From Anaerolineales bacterium (GTDB lineage Bacteria > Chloroflexota > Anaerolineae > E26-bin7), in NCBI GenBank assembly GCA_004377365.1, contig SOHZ01000288.1, positions 1-49,384 of the forward strand: DNA of 49,384 nucleotides, written 5' to 3'. The translations under genes were made by a program, and so were the position numbers. The notes beneath the pieces are model-generated. The model was not told where the DNA came from and did no database searches. It worked only from the letters and a program-made list of their open reading frames with translations. Numbering within the stretch: position 1 is the first letter of the stretch; each line of letters starts with the position of its first letter. Below, piece by piece: positions 26,584 to 34,663 of this stretch.

Positions 26584-29500
26584 CTACTCCAAAACCGCCC
26601 CCTGTGCCGCCAGCCATTGGCCAAGGGTCACGTTTTCAACAACGTATTCCTCCGCTTCCTCGTTGAACACTTTCTTTGTATGTACAACTGCATCTAGTCC
26701 CTTGGCTCCGGCCAGTTGTAGATTCTGACATCTCAAACGCTGGGAAATTCTAGCTATTGGATAGAATTTTTCCATCTCTTTTGTTGAGAAAATCACGATA
26801 GTTCCATCGTCAAGTCCTGCAGCGATGAGGTCCCCAGTGTTGTCGTAGCTCACGCTTTTGATAACTCCTATCTTACTGGTGGTCTCATAGCACTTGTACA
26901 TCATCGGATGATCCGTAGCAAAAAAGTAGATTCTATTACTAAGACCAACTGCAGCTTCCTCAACTCTTGGGTGGAGATCGAAGTTCCTGGGAAAACTAAG
27001 TCTCAACGTCAAAGCGTAGCGCCTGGACTGGATTTGTACCTCCAGGCAAATCGATGAGCGATGTGAGCGCCTGAACCTGGCATCGTTGTTTCTTTGTGAG
27101 GCAAAGTGAGCGCAAATCGAGGACTTGCTAGTTCCGACTTGATAGTATTTCTCATCGAATTCTTCTGAACCAAGCACTCTGGTGTTACGTGTCTGCAGCG
27201 ACAGCACATGAATTGATCGGGTACTAATGTCCCAAATTAGAAGGTCATCGCCGCTAAAGGCAATATCGCCCGGTCGCCAAGTTTGTCGAAAACTAGCATA
27301 TCGAGACTGCTTTTCAAGGTGCCATATGCAGACATTTCCATCATCATCGCAGCTAGCAATCAAATCTCCTTTCGCAGACCAGCAAATAGCCTTCAGTGGA
27401 GCAGAATGACCACTGAATGTAATAACCTCCTTCACATTCTTAAGCTCGCTCACGTCCCATATGTGCAAGTAGGTGTCCATGCCGCCACTAGCTAGCATCG
27501 TCCCCTCCGGGCTGAAGGCGATAGAGTTCACCGCACTCATCTCGCTGAACTGGGCATTAGTCAGGTCGGCGTCCCGCAGATTGGCGTTTACTAGCGTGCC
27601 GCCTCGGAATTGGACGGATCGCAGATTGGCAGACCGCAAATTGCAGTCAGTCAGATCGGGATTCTGTAATTGGACGAATTGCAGATTGGCAGACCGCAAA
27701 TTGCAGCCGGTTAGGTCAGGGTTCTGCAAGTTAGCATAGCTCAGGTTAACTTCGCGCAGATTATGCCCCTTGAGAGTCAGAGGGTCGCACCGGATAAGCA
27801 GTGTGGCGACGTTGCCCCCCGTAGTCCCTACGTCATCCATGGTTTTGACTCGCGTCCTGGCAATGACGGCCAATAGTCGCTCTTTGACAGCTTCCTCGTT
27901 CGGACCAAGCATGTTCTGCATCAATTCTAGTATGGCTTTGGTAAACGGTTCCTTGCCCACGGTTTCCGCCAGATTCTTCATTTCTTCAGCTACAAACTCT
28001 CGGAGGTGTGAGATGGGTTTAATGGCGCCCGTTTCATCTACCTTACGCTGGAAATAGGAGGACCACGCGTAGTCCTGGGGTGACGCACTCTCATCCAAAT
28101 GTGACTGCTGTTGGGCCATTACAGTAAGGTCTGGGGCCAACACACCTAGTTCGGCGGCAAATTTGTAGGCCACGAAGAACTCCAGGAGTGAACGATGGGC
28201 CGGGGTATAGTCGCCGTCGGCGTTGCGGATCAGCATGGTTTGGCCCATCATGTCGTAGTGCCAATGGTCCAGGTCCTTTTGTTCCTGTACGACGGGACCG
28301 AAGAGACGGCGCAGGCGATCAGGAAATTGACGGTAGTTGAGGCTCATCTGGTCGGTAGAGAGCATCTCCCATGACAACTCGCACAAGAAGTGGAGCTTGT
28401 CGGCCAGCGAGGTAAAGGTGCGCTCCGCTTTGATGTCCCGCTCCATCTTGCGCCGTACGGCGTAGAGGTAGATGCGCGATAGGTCCACTGGCTTGCCGGC
28501 CTCGATGTCGGGCAGCGCCTCCAGGATGAACTCGGTCATCACCGGGCGGCGGGCCAAGTCGAGAAGCTGGGGATTGCTCATCACCTGCTTCACTATGGCA
28601 GGCTCGGCCCGCAACGACAGCACCTGGCGGATTTGGGCGTCATCGAATTTCTCCAGTTCCAGCACCTCGAACTGGGGCGGTTCGCCGGTCAGCTTGGAAG
28701 TAGAGGCTTGCAATTCCGCACTGAGCAGGGCACGGCCCTCTCTGGCCTCTGGAAAGTGCTCGGTGCGACAGGTGAGAATCGCCTTGGCCCCCGAAACCAC
28801 CACCCGGGCCAGTTCCCAAAAGTTGTTAATCATCTTTTGGCGATCTACTTTAGCTGCCATCTCGTCAAAGCCATCGAAGATGAGCAGCAGCTTGCCCATG
28901 CGGTTGAGTTGCTCAAAGGCGGAATAGCCGGGCAGGGGGATCTCGTGCTTGCGGAAGAAGAATTCGGAAAAGAGGGACTCAACGCTGACCGCCTTGGCAT
29001 AGTCGCGCAGGGGGATGACCAGGGGCAGGCGGGGTCGTTCGACACCCCGTTCTTTGGCCTCGCGGTAGCGTTGCAAGGCGGTCCAGGCATAGTGCAAGGC
29101 GAACCAGGTCTTGCCGGTGCCGAACTCGCCCAGGATGGAGATGTGCTCCTTGGCCGGGTCATCCAGCCAGCGATCAATGTAGCCGTCTATCCAGCCGTTG
29201 CGGTCGTTGTAACGACTTTCCCCAACCTTTTTCTTGGTGACCGGATCGAACTCCTCTTTGGTACAAGCCAAGGGGACGTACATTCGGTCAATGCCATGGC
29301 GCTTGACCTCGGCCTCCAACCAATCGAGGTAGCCGCTAAAGTCGGCGTGCTCGTCCAGCAGTTCGTCAAAGGTGTAGCAAAAGAGGTCGCGATTCTCCTT
29401 CTTTTCGAGTTCGTCACAGGCGGCTTGACTTTTACGACGGGCAGCCACCAGCCAGCCCTCATCGGTCTTTTGGTCGTTCACGGCTTGGCGCAAGGCCGCG

Positions 29501-30228
29501 ACATCGCTCACTTCGGCCTCACCTTCGATGCCGCGCACCAGGATGCGGTCGTATCCCCGCCGCGCTGGGATGTTGATGATCCACTCGAAATAGTCCTCGG
29601 CTCGGATGGCGTGGCTTTCAAAACGGTAGCCGAGGGTTTCAAACCAGGCCTTCATCTGCTGGGCCAGGTAGTCGGAGGGGGTGCCCTGAGGCAGACGTTC
29701 GCGGCTGGCAGCCTGCAGGCGGTCCACCTCGGCCTGGAGGCGAGCGATCTTGTCCTGGGAAACACGTGCTGCCTGAATCTCGGCTGTCATCTCTCGGTGC
29801 CGCCACACCAACCAGGCCATGATGTCATCGGCGACTTGCTGGCCCAATTCTACGGCGCTGTCGAAGTAGTCGTAGGTCACACCTTTTTGCAGGTCGTAGA
29901 TCTCGTTCTCCAGGAAATCTTCCAATGCTTTCTCTCGTTGAATATCCTTGTCGCGGATGTAGACAAAGCATTCCTTACCCAGGGCGCGAGCGTGGTGGTA
30001 CTCCTGCACCGTTACCTCGCCGTACTTTTGCCAGAACAGTCCCAGATAGATGTCGGCGGCCTCCACCTCGCGCAATGAGGTCTCTACCACATCTTCCGGC
30101 CTAGCGCCGGCGTGAGCTTCATACACCCAGGCCTCAATCCCTTTGTCATCGAGGGCCTTGGCGACAACCTCGCGTACGTCGCGCAGTTCAGCCATCTTGG
30201 AACTGATAAACACCTTGAGCTTTTCCAT
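26584..30228 (-). CDS. NLR-like protein: DUF4062, nuclease-like domain, NACHT, pentapeptide repeats, WD40
   Basis: 1214 aa, ATG with AGGAG seven bases upstream. Domains in order: DUF4062 (about 4-95; KVFISSKMAELRDVR, a TIR-related fold); a coiled segment (145-180); a restriction-endonuclease-like domain (about 185-295); a NACHT NTPase (about 360-560) with Walker A GEFGTGKT (367-374), Walker B LLLIFDGFDE (447-456) and sensor ILTCRTEHF (483-492); helical region to 800; pentapeptide repeats (about 818-895, ANLQNPDLTGCNLRSANL); a WD40 propeller (about 900-1150, several blades degenerate). The end reads VTLGQWLAAQGAVLE. It is a STAND-type switch: sensor at the C-terminus, effector at the N-terminus. 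A 78-residue gene lies 19 bases upstream and a SIR2-like gene downstream. Antiphage role is inferred. Confidence 0.9.
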   Translation of the reverse strand: MEKLKVFISSKMAELRDVREVVAKALDDKGIEAWVYEAHAGARPEDVVETSLREVEAADIYLGLFWQKYGEVTVQEYHHARALGKECFVYIRDKDIQREKALEDFLENEIYDLQKGVTYDYFDSAVELGQQVADDIMAWLVWRHREMTAEIQAARVSQDKIARLQAEVDRLQAASRERLPQGTPSDYLAQQMKAWFETLGYRFESHAIRAEDYFEWIINIPARRGYDRILVRGIEGEAEVSDVAALRQAVNDQKTDEGWLVAARRKSQAACDELEKKENRDLFCYTFDELLDEHADFSGYLDWLEAEVKRHGIDRMYVPLACTKEEFDPVTKKKVGESRYNDRNGWIDGYIDRWLDDPAKEHISILGEFGTGKTWFALHYAWTALQRYREAKERGVERPRLPLVIPLRDYAKAVSVESLFSEFFFRKHEIPLPGYSAFEQLNRMGKLLLIFDGFDEMAAKVDRQKMINNFWELARVVVSGAKAILTCRTEHFPEAREGRALLSAELQASTSKLTGEPPQFEVLELEKFDDAQIRQVLSLRAEPAIVKQVMSNPQLLDLARRPVMTEFILEALPDIEAGKPVDLSRIYLYAVRRKMERDIKAERTFTSLADKLHFLCELSWEMLSTDQMSLNYRQFPDRLRRLFGPVVQEQKDLDHWHYDMMGQTMLIRNADGDYTPAHRSLLEFFVAYKFAAELGVLAPDLTVMAQQQSHLDESASPQDYAWSSYFQRKVDETGAIKPISHLREFVAEEMKNLAETVGKEPFTKAILELMQNMLGPNEEAVKERLLAVIARTRVKTMDDVGTTGGNVATLLIRCDPLTLKGHNLREVNLSYANLQNPDLTGCNLRSANLQFVQLQNPDLTDCNLRSANLRSVQFRGGTLVNANLRDADLTNAQFSEMSAVNSIAFSPEGTMLASGGMDTYLHIWDVSELKNVKEVITFSGHSAPLKAICWSAKGDLIASCDDDGNVCIWHLEKQSRYASFRQTWRPGDIAFSGDDLLIWDISTRSIHVLSLQTRNTRVLGSEEFDEKYYQVGTSKSSICAHFASQRNNDARFRRSHRSSICLEVQIQSRRYALTLRLSFPRNFDLHPRVEEAAVGLSNRIYFFATDHPMMYKCYETTSKIGVIKSVSYDNTGDLIAAGLDDGTIVIFSTKEMEKFYPIARISQRLRCQNLQLAGAKGLDAVVHTKKVFNEEAEEYVVENVTLGQWLAAQGAVLE

Positions 30229-30247
30229 CTCGCCCCTCCTGAGCTGG

Positions 30248-30484
30248 TCAATTTACCGACACACCTAGCTTCATGTATTCACCAGCCTCATATTCCATCC
30301 GAGCTTCTCGAATCTCAGCCATGATGCGAAGATTGGCTAACATCAACTCATCCTCGTACTCAGCTAGCTTCTCGTCCAGCCACTCACGCAATCGCAGCAT
30401 ATCCTGGGGCTGCAATTGCTCCATGAGCCTGGTTAGCGCGGAAAACGGCACCTTGAGCTGAATGTCCCTTTCATCTACCCCCAT
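30248..30484 (-). CDS. Small acidic helical protein, antitoxin-like, upstream of the NLR gene
   Basis: 78 aa from the ATG at 30484 (AAGGGG eight bases upstream); the track's GTG at 30502 has no ribosome site. The sequence LMEQLQPQDMLRLREWLDEKLAEYEDELMLA is helical and acidic and ends in a MEYEAGEYMKLG tail, as in many small antitoxins encoded before PIN or RelE toxins. Here it is followed, 19 bases on, by the NLR-like gene and no toxin. It may be a leftover antitoxin or a regulator of the NLR-like protein. Confidence 0.75.
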   Translation of the reverse strand: MGVDERDIQLKVPFSALTRLMEQLQPQDMLRLREWLDEKLAEYEDELMLANLRIMAEIREARMEYEAGEYMKLGVSVN

Positions 30485-30505
30485 ACTCCCATCCCCTTTC
30501 ACATC

Positions 30506-30763
30506 TTAACACGAGGCTGAAACCTCTACGCTTCTATCTACCGCTACCTGGAAAACATCCCGCCACCTACCTCCTACCGCTTCGTACATCCTCCCCAATC
30601 GCTCGGGGATTTCGCTGAAATCCGACACCCAGAGCACGCGCGTGCCCAAACGTTTCAGAGGGGCTTCGGCCAGATGATTGATCTCGGGCGCTGTCCAATC
30701 CGGCAGGATGGCGAAATGGAGGGATGCGGTCAAGTCAGTGGTGTGGGCATGAAAGCTGACCAT
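30506..30763 (-). CDS. Unrecognised small ORF, possible relic
   Basis: 85 aa from an internal Met of the track ORF. It reads FHAHTTDLTASLHFAILPDW, then RLGTRVLWVSDFSEIPERLG. Composition is protein-like but I do not recognise it, there is no clear ribosome site, and it follows the YgiT-type gene directly. It may be a remnant or a chance ORF. Confidence 0.3.
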   Translation of the reverse strand: MVSFHAHTTDLTASLHFAILPDWTAPEINHLAEAPLKRLGTRVLWVSDFSEIPERLGRMYEAVGGRWRDVFQVAVDRSVEVSASC

Positions 30764-30777
30764 CCAACGACAGCACC

Positions 30778-31017
30778 CTACGCCGTCAGAGATAGCGGCA
30801 GGCGGAACACGGGCGCCTGTCCCACTGGCGTTTCGGTTTCCGGATCCAGGGCAAACAGGGTGTCCAGCACGCGCAAATCCAGCACCGTATACCCACACAC
30901 CGGGCAAACCAGCGCTGGCAGATCTTCAACGACAATGGGATTTCCATCACGCACAAATGTATGCACGATCCGGCGTTGCTCCATTTCGCCAGGGCATCCC
31001 TGAACAATGCATTTCAT
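30778..31017 (-). CDS. YgiT-type zinc finger protein (MqsA-like antitoxin domain)
   Basis: 79 aa from the ATG at 31017, which overlaps the preceding stop (ATGA) and has AGGAGG nine bases upstream. The zinc-binding pattern is CIVQGCPGEM near the start and LVCPVCGYTVLD in the middle (CxxxxC then CxxC). YgiT-type proteins resemble the N-terminal half of MqsA and pair with DUF4258 proteins as antitoxins, as here. It lacks the MqsA DNA-binding C-terminal domain. Confidence 0.9.
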   Translation of the reverse strand: MKCIVQGCPGEMEQRRIVHTFVRDGNPIVVEDLPALVCPVCGYTVLDLRVLDTLFALDPETETPVGQAPVFRLPLSLTA

Positions 31018-31340
31018 CGCTCGTAACCTCCTCGTAAGGTTGGTGTGATCCATTTGGGTGGACGGGGTTCATACACGGTGATAATCGTGACCGGAAAGCC
31101 CGAGTAGGAGGCAACAATGTGTAAATCGCGTCCAGCGGCGGTCCGTCCATGGATCAGACATGATGGCCCAAGCCACCACTGGGGATAATCCTCAAGCAGT
31201 TGCGCGTTGAGCATGGCCTCCTCTATCTCTGGCCGGGTGATGTGTTCAGCGAGTGCCTCCTCAGCCGCGTATAGTGAAATCTTGAGTTGGTGTTCTCGTA
31301 CCGTTCGTTCGAACAGGTCCAGAATGGACGCCGTGTTCAA
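31014..31340 (-). CDS. DUF4258 domain protein, putative toxin
   Basis: 108 aa, starting at a TTG that overlaps the HicB stop (TTGA). The DUF4258 signature is visible: an HI..PEIEEAML helix, then LHIVASYSG and VTIITVYEP strands. DUF4258 is distantly RelE/MqsR-like. It is coupled on both sides, to the HicB-like gene upstream and the YgiT-type gene downstream, which is an uncommon three-gene arrangement. Confidence 0.87.
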   Translation of the reverse strand: MNTASILDLFERTVREHQLKISLYAAEEALAEHITRPEIEEAMLNAQLLEDYPQWWLGPSCLIHGRTAAGRDLHIVASYSGFPVTIITVYEPRPPKWITPTLRGGYER

Positions 31341-31531
31341 TCCAGCTCTTCGGGCAGAGGTTCACCGTCAGCTAGCCTGTCTTCGACGTGCAACCCGATG
31401 GCGCCCCTGATATTCTCCAGGGCCTCTTCGTAGGTATCTCCCTGGGTATAGCACCCTTTCAACTGGGGACAATAGGCGAAATAGCCATCGGCGTCCTTCT
31501 CAATGAAAACAGGCAAAGAGAGTTTTTCCAT
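31337..31531 (-). CDS. HicB-family antitoxin-like protein
   Basis: 64 aa from the ATG at 31531; the track's TTG at 31561 adds ten residues that are not typical. LPVFIEKDADGYFAYCPQLKGCYTQGD is the HicB partial RNase-H-like fold, with ALENIRGAI following. No HicA is encoded; the partner is instead a DUF4258 protein. It begins the trio at the right edge of the defence island. Confidence 0.88.
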   Translation of the reverse strand: MEKLSLPVFIEKDADGYFAYCPQLKGCYTQGDTYEEALENIRGAIGLHVEDRLADGEPLPEELD

Positions 31532-31688
31532 GATCTCACTATCGGACTTTTTCAAACGCAAAGGTTTCGAATCACGAATGGGCGAATTTCACGCCTGTAC
31601 CGCAACAGTGGTGAATGTGGCTTCATCATTTCGGATAGAGTTTGTGCCGTTCGTCCCTTCGTGACATTCGTGTTTCAAAGCTGCCAGA

Positions 31689-32636
31689 TCACCGTAACCC
31701 TGATCTGAGCACCTGCCAATGTGCTCTCACCCGCTCTGCCCGCAATGGCCGCTTGTGCCCCACCAGCCACTTCAGAGATTCCAGGAACAGTTGGTAGGCG
31801 TAGGTAGCCAGTAGGAAGAGGCACAGGACCTCGGCCTGCCAACGTCCATGATGCTTGCGGAAGTAGAGGACCTTGCTGCGCTGAAACTGGATGTGCTGCA
31901 AGGGTTTCACCTGCTCGCTGGACTTGGCCTCGTGGTGGATGATTTGGGCCGTGGGCAGATAGACCACCCGCCAGCCACGTTCTTTGAAACGGCGGCACCA
32001 ATCCATCTCCTCGGAGTACATGAAGAACTCTTCGTCCAACAGACCGACCTGCTCGATGGCCTGGCGGCGGGCCAGGAGGCAGGCCCCCACTACCCAGTCC
32101 ACCTCTTGCACCTCGTCGTCCCCCCGCTCACGGATGTAGTAGCGGCGTAGGACCCGGTTATCGGGGAACCACTGCTGGAGGACGGTGCTCTCCAGAAAGG
32201 CCGTGGCCATGGTCGGGAAGCGACGCCGTGAGGGCTGTACGCTGCCATCGGGATTCAGCAACTGTGGCCCCAGAGCCCCCCCCTGGGGATGGGCGTCCAT
32301 GTACTGCACCATCGTGCTCAGGGCATCGCCCACCACTTCGGTGTCTGGGTTCAGCAGGAGCACGTAGCGCCCCTGGCTCTGGGCGATGGCCTGATTGTTG
32401 CCTTTGGTGAAGCCCAGGTTCTTTTCGTTGGCGATCAGGTGCACCTGGGGAAAGCCCTCACCCACCATGGCCACGCTGCCGTCACTGGAGGCATTGTCCA
32501 CAACAATGACCTCCAATTCAAGGCTGGCTCCCGTGGTCCGATAGATCGAACTTAGACAGCGCCGCAACAACTCTCGCACGTTCCAGCTAACGATGACGAT
32601 AGAGAGATCAATGGAGAGTGGTAAGCGTTCAGCCAT
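31689..32636 (-). CDS. GT2 glycosyltransferase (rhamnosyltransferase-like)
   Basis: 315 aa GT2 enzyme of the WcaA/rhamnosyltransferase type. It has LSIVIVSWNVRELLRRCL, VVDNASSDGS, LLNPDTEV (DXD equivalent) and the VGACLLARRQAIEQVGLLDEEFF block followed by EEMDWCRRFKERGW. One hydrophobic stretch near 275 may touch the membrane. It would use a nucleotide sugar, plausibly the GDP-deoxysugar made by the gmd and rmd-like genes upstream in the same run of minus-strand genes. Confidence 0.9.
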   Translation of the reverse strand: MAERLPLSIDLSIVIVSWNVRELLRRCLSSIYRTTGASLELEVIVVDNASSDGSVAMVGEGFPQVHLIANEKNLGFTKGNNQAIAQSQGRYVLLLNPDTEVVGDALSTMVQYMDAHPQGGALGPQLLNPDGSVQPSRRRFPTMATAFLESTVLQQWFPDNRVLRRYYIRERGDDEVQEVDWVVGACLLARRQAIEQVGLLDEEFFMYSEEMDWCRRFKERGWRVVYLPTAQIIHHEAKSSEQVKPLQHIQFQRSKVLYFRKHHGRWQAEVLCLFLLATYAYQLFLESLKWLVGHKRPLRAERVRAHWQVLRSGLR

Positions 32637-32809
32637 CAGCGGTCAGCTTTCAGTTTCTGGATAAACGATGTGAGCATTCGCTTCACCTCGGTCACTTCAC
32701 AAGCAATCAGCCGTCAGCTTTCGGCGATCGCCTAACCGCTGTGAGTGAAAAGACGGCGGCTCGAGGGCCGCCGCGTCGTTGAGATATGGCAATGGCTGGG
32801 CCTCCACCC

Positions 32810-33772
32810 TCACCAGCGCCGCTCCACCACATAGTCGGCCAAATCCAGCATGGCCTGGCGATACTCGTTGTGGGGCAATACTTGCAAGGACTCCCGGCTG
32901 CCCTGAGCGAAGCTTCTGGCTTCATCCAGGGCTGATTCCACTGCGCCCGATTCCTTGACGGCGGCTACAACCGCTCTCACCTCCTCTTCCCCTGGGTCGT
33001 TGAGCGCTTTTATCAGCGCGTCGTCTGTCGGGTGCATCTCGTGGAAATAGAGCGCCGGCAGAGTGACGATACCCTGGCGCAGGTCGCTGCCCACAGGCTT
33101 GCCCAATTCACGCTCGTCGCCCACAAAGTCCAGCACGTCGTCAACGATCTGGAAGGCCATGCCCAGGGTGCGGCCGTATTCACGCAGGGCCTGTACCTCT
33201 GGCTCTGGTGCCCCGCTCAGCACCGCCCCGGCCTCCGTCGAAGCGGCAAAGAGGGAAGCGGTCTTGCTGTAGATGCGTTGATAGTACTCCTCTCTGGCAG
33301 GAAGATTTCCCTGGCTGTTAAAGATCTGCTTTAGCTCCCCGCTGCAAATGGCCATCAGGCCTTGGGCAAAGATAGACATCACCCGCACGTTCTCTACCTC
33401 CGCGGCCAGGCCCGCTGCCAGGGCAAAGAGGAAATCACCGGCCAGGACGGTCGCCCCCCTGTTCCAGGTAGCGTTGAGGGTAGGGTTGCCCCGCCGGACG
33501 AGGGAGTTATCTATCATATCGTCGTGGACGAGGGTAGCTGTGTGCAACATCTCCACCGAAGCGGCCAGAGAGATGGCTTTCTCTGCATCGGCGGGGTGGA
33601 ACTTGCATGACAGTAGAACCAAAGCTGGCCGCAGGCGCTTTCCCCCGCTTTTCAAAAGATCATCCAGCACTGCTGCCAGGTGTTCGTATTCGACCTGGCT
33701 GGCCTCGCGCATCTTTTGCTCTACGCGCTGCAACTCCTCGTGAACCAGGTCCAGAATGGAGATGGTCTTCAA
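32810..33772 (-). CDS. Trans-polyprenyl diphosphate synthase
   Basis: About 320 aa from a TTG at 33772 with AAGGA six bases upstream; the track's longer ORF runs through tatD in another frame. Both aspartate-rich motifs are present: LVHDDMIDNS (DDxxD) and QIVDDVLDFVGDE, with GGKRLRPALVLL before them. The family elongates farnesyl or geranylgeranyl diphosphate by adding isopentenyl units, giving the long-chain lipid for quinones or, in context, lipid carriers. Chain length is not readable. It lies 17 bases after tatD. Confidence 0.93.
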   Translation of the reverse strand: MKTISILDLVHEELQRVEQKMREASQVEYEHLAAVLDDLLKSGGKRLRPALVLLSCKFHPADAEKAISLAASVEMLHTATLVHDDMIDNSLVRRGNPTLNATWNRGATVLAGDFLFALAAGLAAEVENVRVMSIFAQGLMAICSGELKQIFNSQGNLPAREEYYQRIYSKTASLFAASTEAGAVLSGAPEPEVQALREYGRTLGMAFQIVDDVLDFVGDERELGKPVGSDLRQGIVTLPALYFHEMHPTDDALIKALNDPGEEEVRAVVAAVKESGAVESALDEARSFAQGSRESLQVLPHNEYRQAMLDLADYVVERRW

Positions 33773-33789
33773 ATCCCTTCCTTTCGATG

Positions 33790-34599
33790 TCAGGTAGCTC
33801 CGGGCGATTCCAGGCCAAAGAGCGCCCGGGCATTCGTAGTGGTGATACGTGCCACTTGTTCCAGCGGTATCCCCCTGATCCGTGCGATGGCCTCCGCTAC
33901 CAGTCTGACGTAAGCTGGCTCGTTGCGCTTCCCTCGATGGGGATGAGGGGTGAGATAAGGACAATCGGTTTCGATCAGTAATCGTTCCAGCGGCAAAGCG
34001 CGTACCAATTCCGGCAGGCGACGGGCGTTGGTGAAAGTGACCGGGCCAGGGATGGAGATGTAGAAGCCCATCTCGATGACCTCCCGGGCCATGGCCAGAT
34101 CACCTGAGAAGCAGTGCATCACGCCAACTGGCCGATGGCTGGTGGCAGATGGCTGGTAGCCTTCCCCGACCCACTGGCGGAGCATGTTCATGACGTCATC
34201 ATGGGCTTCGCGGTCGTGGACGATGATGGGCTTGCCCAGTTTCCTGGCCAGAGCCAGTTGTTGCTGGAAAGCCCGGCGCTGGACCGGCCGGGGTGACTGG
34301 TCACGATAGTAATCCAGCCCTATCTCACCGATGGCCACCACTTTTTGGTGCTGAGCCAGAGCTCGTAGCTTTTCCAGAACGCCCTCGTTCAGGGTCTTAG
34401 CCTCATGGGGGTGGACTCCTACCGCAGCGTAAACCTGGGGGTAGGTCTCGGCCAGGGCCACCCCCGCCTGGCTGGCTTCCAACCCGGCCCCGGCGTTGAC
34501 GATGATCTCCACCCCGGCTTCCTGAGCGCGAGTGATCACCTCCTGGCGGTCTGCATCGAATTGGGGGAAGTCAAGGTGGGCGTGGGTATCAATCAGCAA
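33790..34599 (-). CDS. tatD: TatD-family metal-dependent hydrolase
   Basis: 269 aa. The metal ligands appear in order: DTHAHLD, GEIGLDYY, IIVHDREAHDD, GVMHCFSG and LLIETDCPYL. TatD proteins are magnesium-dependent 3'-5' DNases implicated in DNA repair and quality control. The start is a TTG with GGAGG nine bases upstream. QPSATSHRPVG near residue 150 is a short repeat read in frame in a surface loop. Confidence 0.93.
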   Translation of the reverse strand: MLIDTHAHLDFPQFDADRQEVITRAQEAGVEIIVNAGAGLEASQAGVALAETYPQVYAAVGVHPHEAKTLNEGVLEKLRALAQHQKVVAIGEIGLDYYRDQSPRPVQRRAFQQQLALARKLGKPIIVHDREAHDDVMNMLRQWVGEGYQPSATSHRPVGVMHCFSGDLAMAREVIEMGFYISIPGPVTFTNARRLPELVRALPLERLLIETDCPYLTPHPHRGKRNEPAYVRLVAEAIARIRGIPLEQVARITTTNARALFGLESPGAT

Positions 34600-34663
34600 A
34601 AGCTGCTCCTCCGGTTTCGATACGCTTCGTACTCAACCCAAGAATCAATTATGGCGCGCAACA

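Noticed and set aside
28633-30078. 481-aa plus-strand ORF opposite the NLR-like gene
   Set aside because: Its sequence is low in recognisable motifs and lies antisense to the domains of the NLR-like protein, which are certain.
33780-33964. Long N-terminus of the polyprenyl synthase in the track
   Set aside because: It overlaps tatD in a second frame, and a TTG with a good ribosome site starts the family-length protein.
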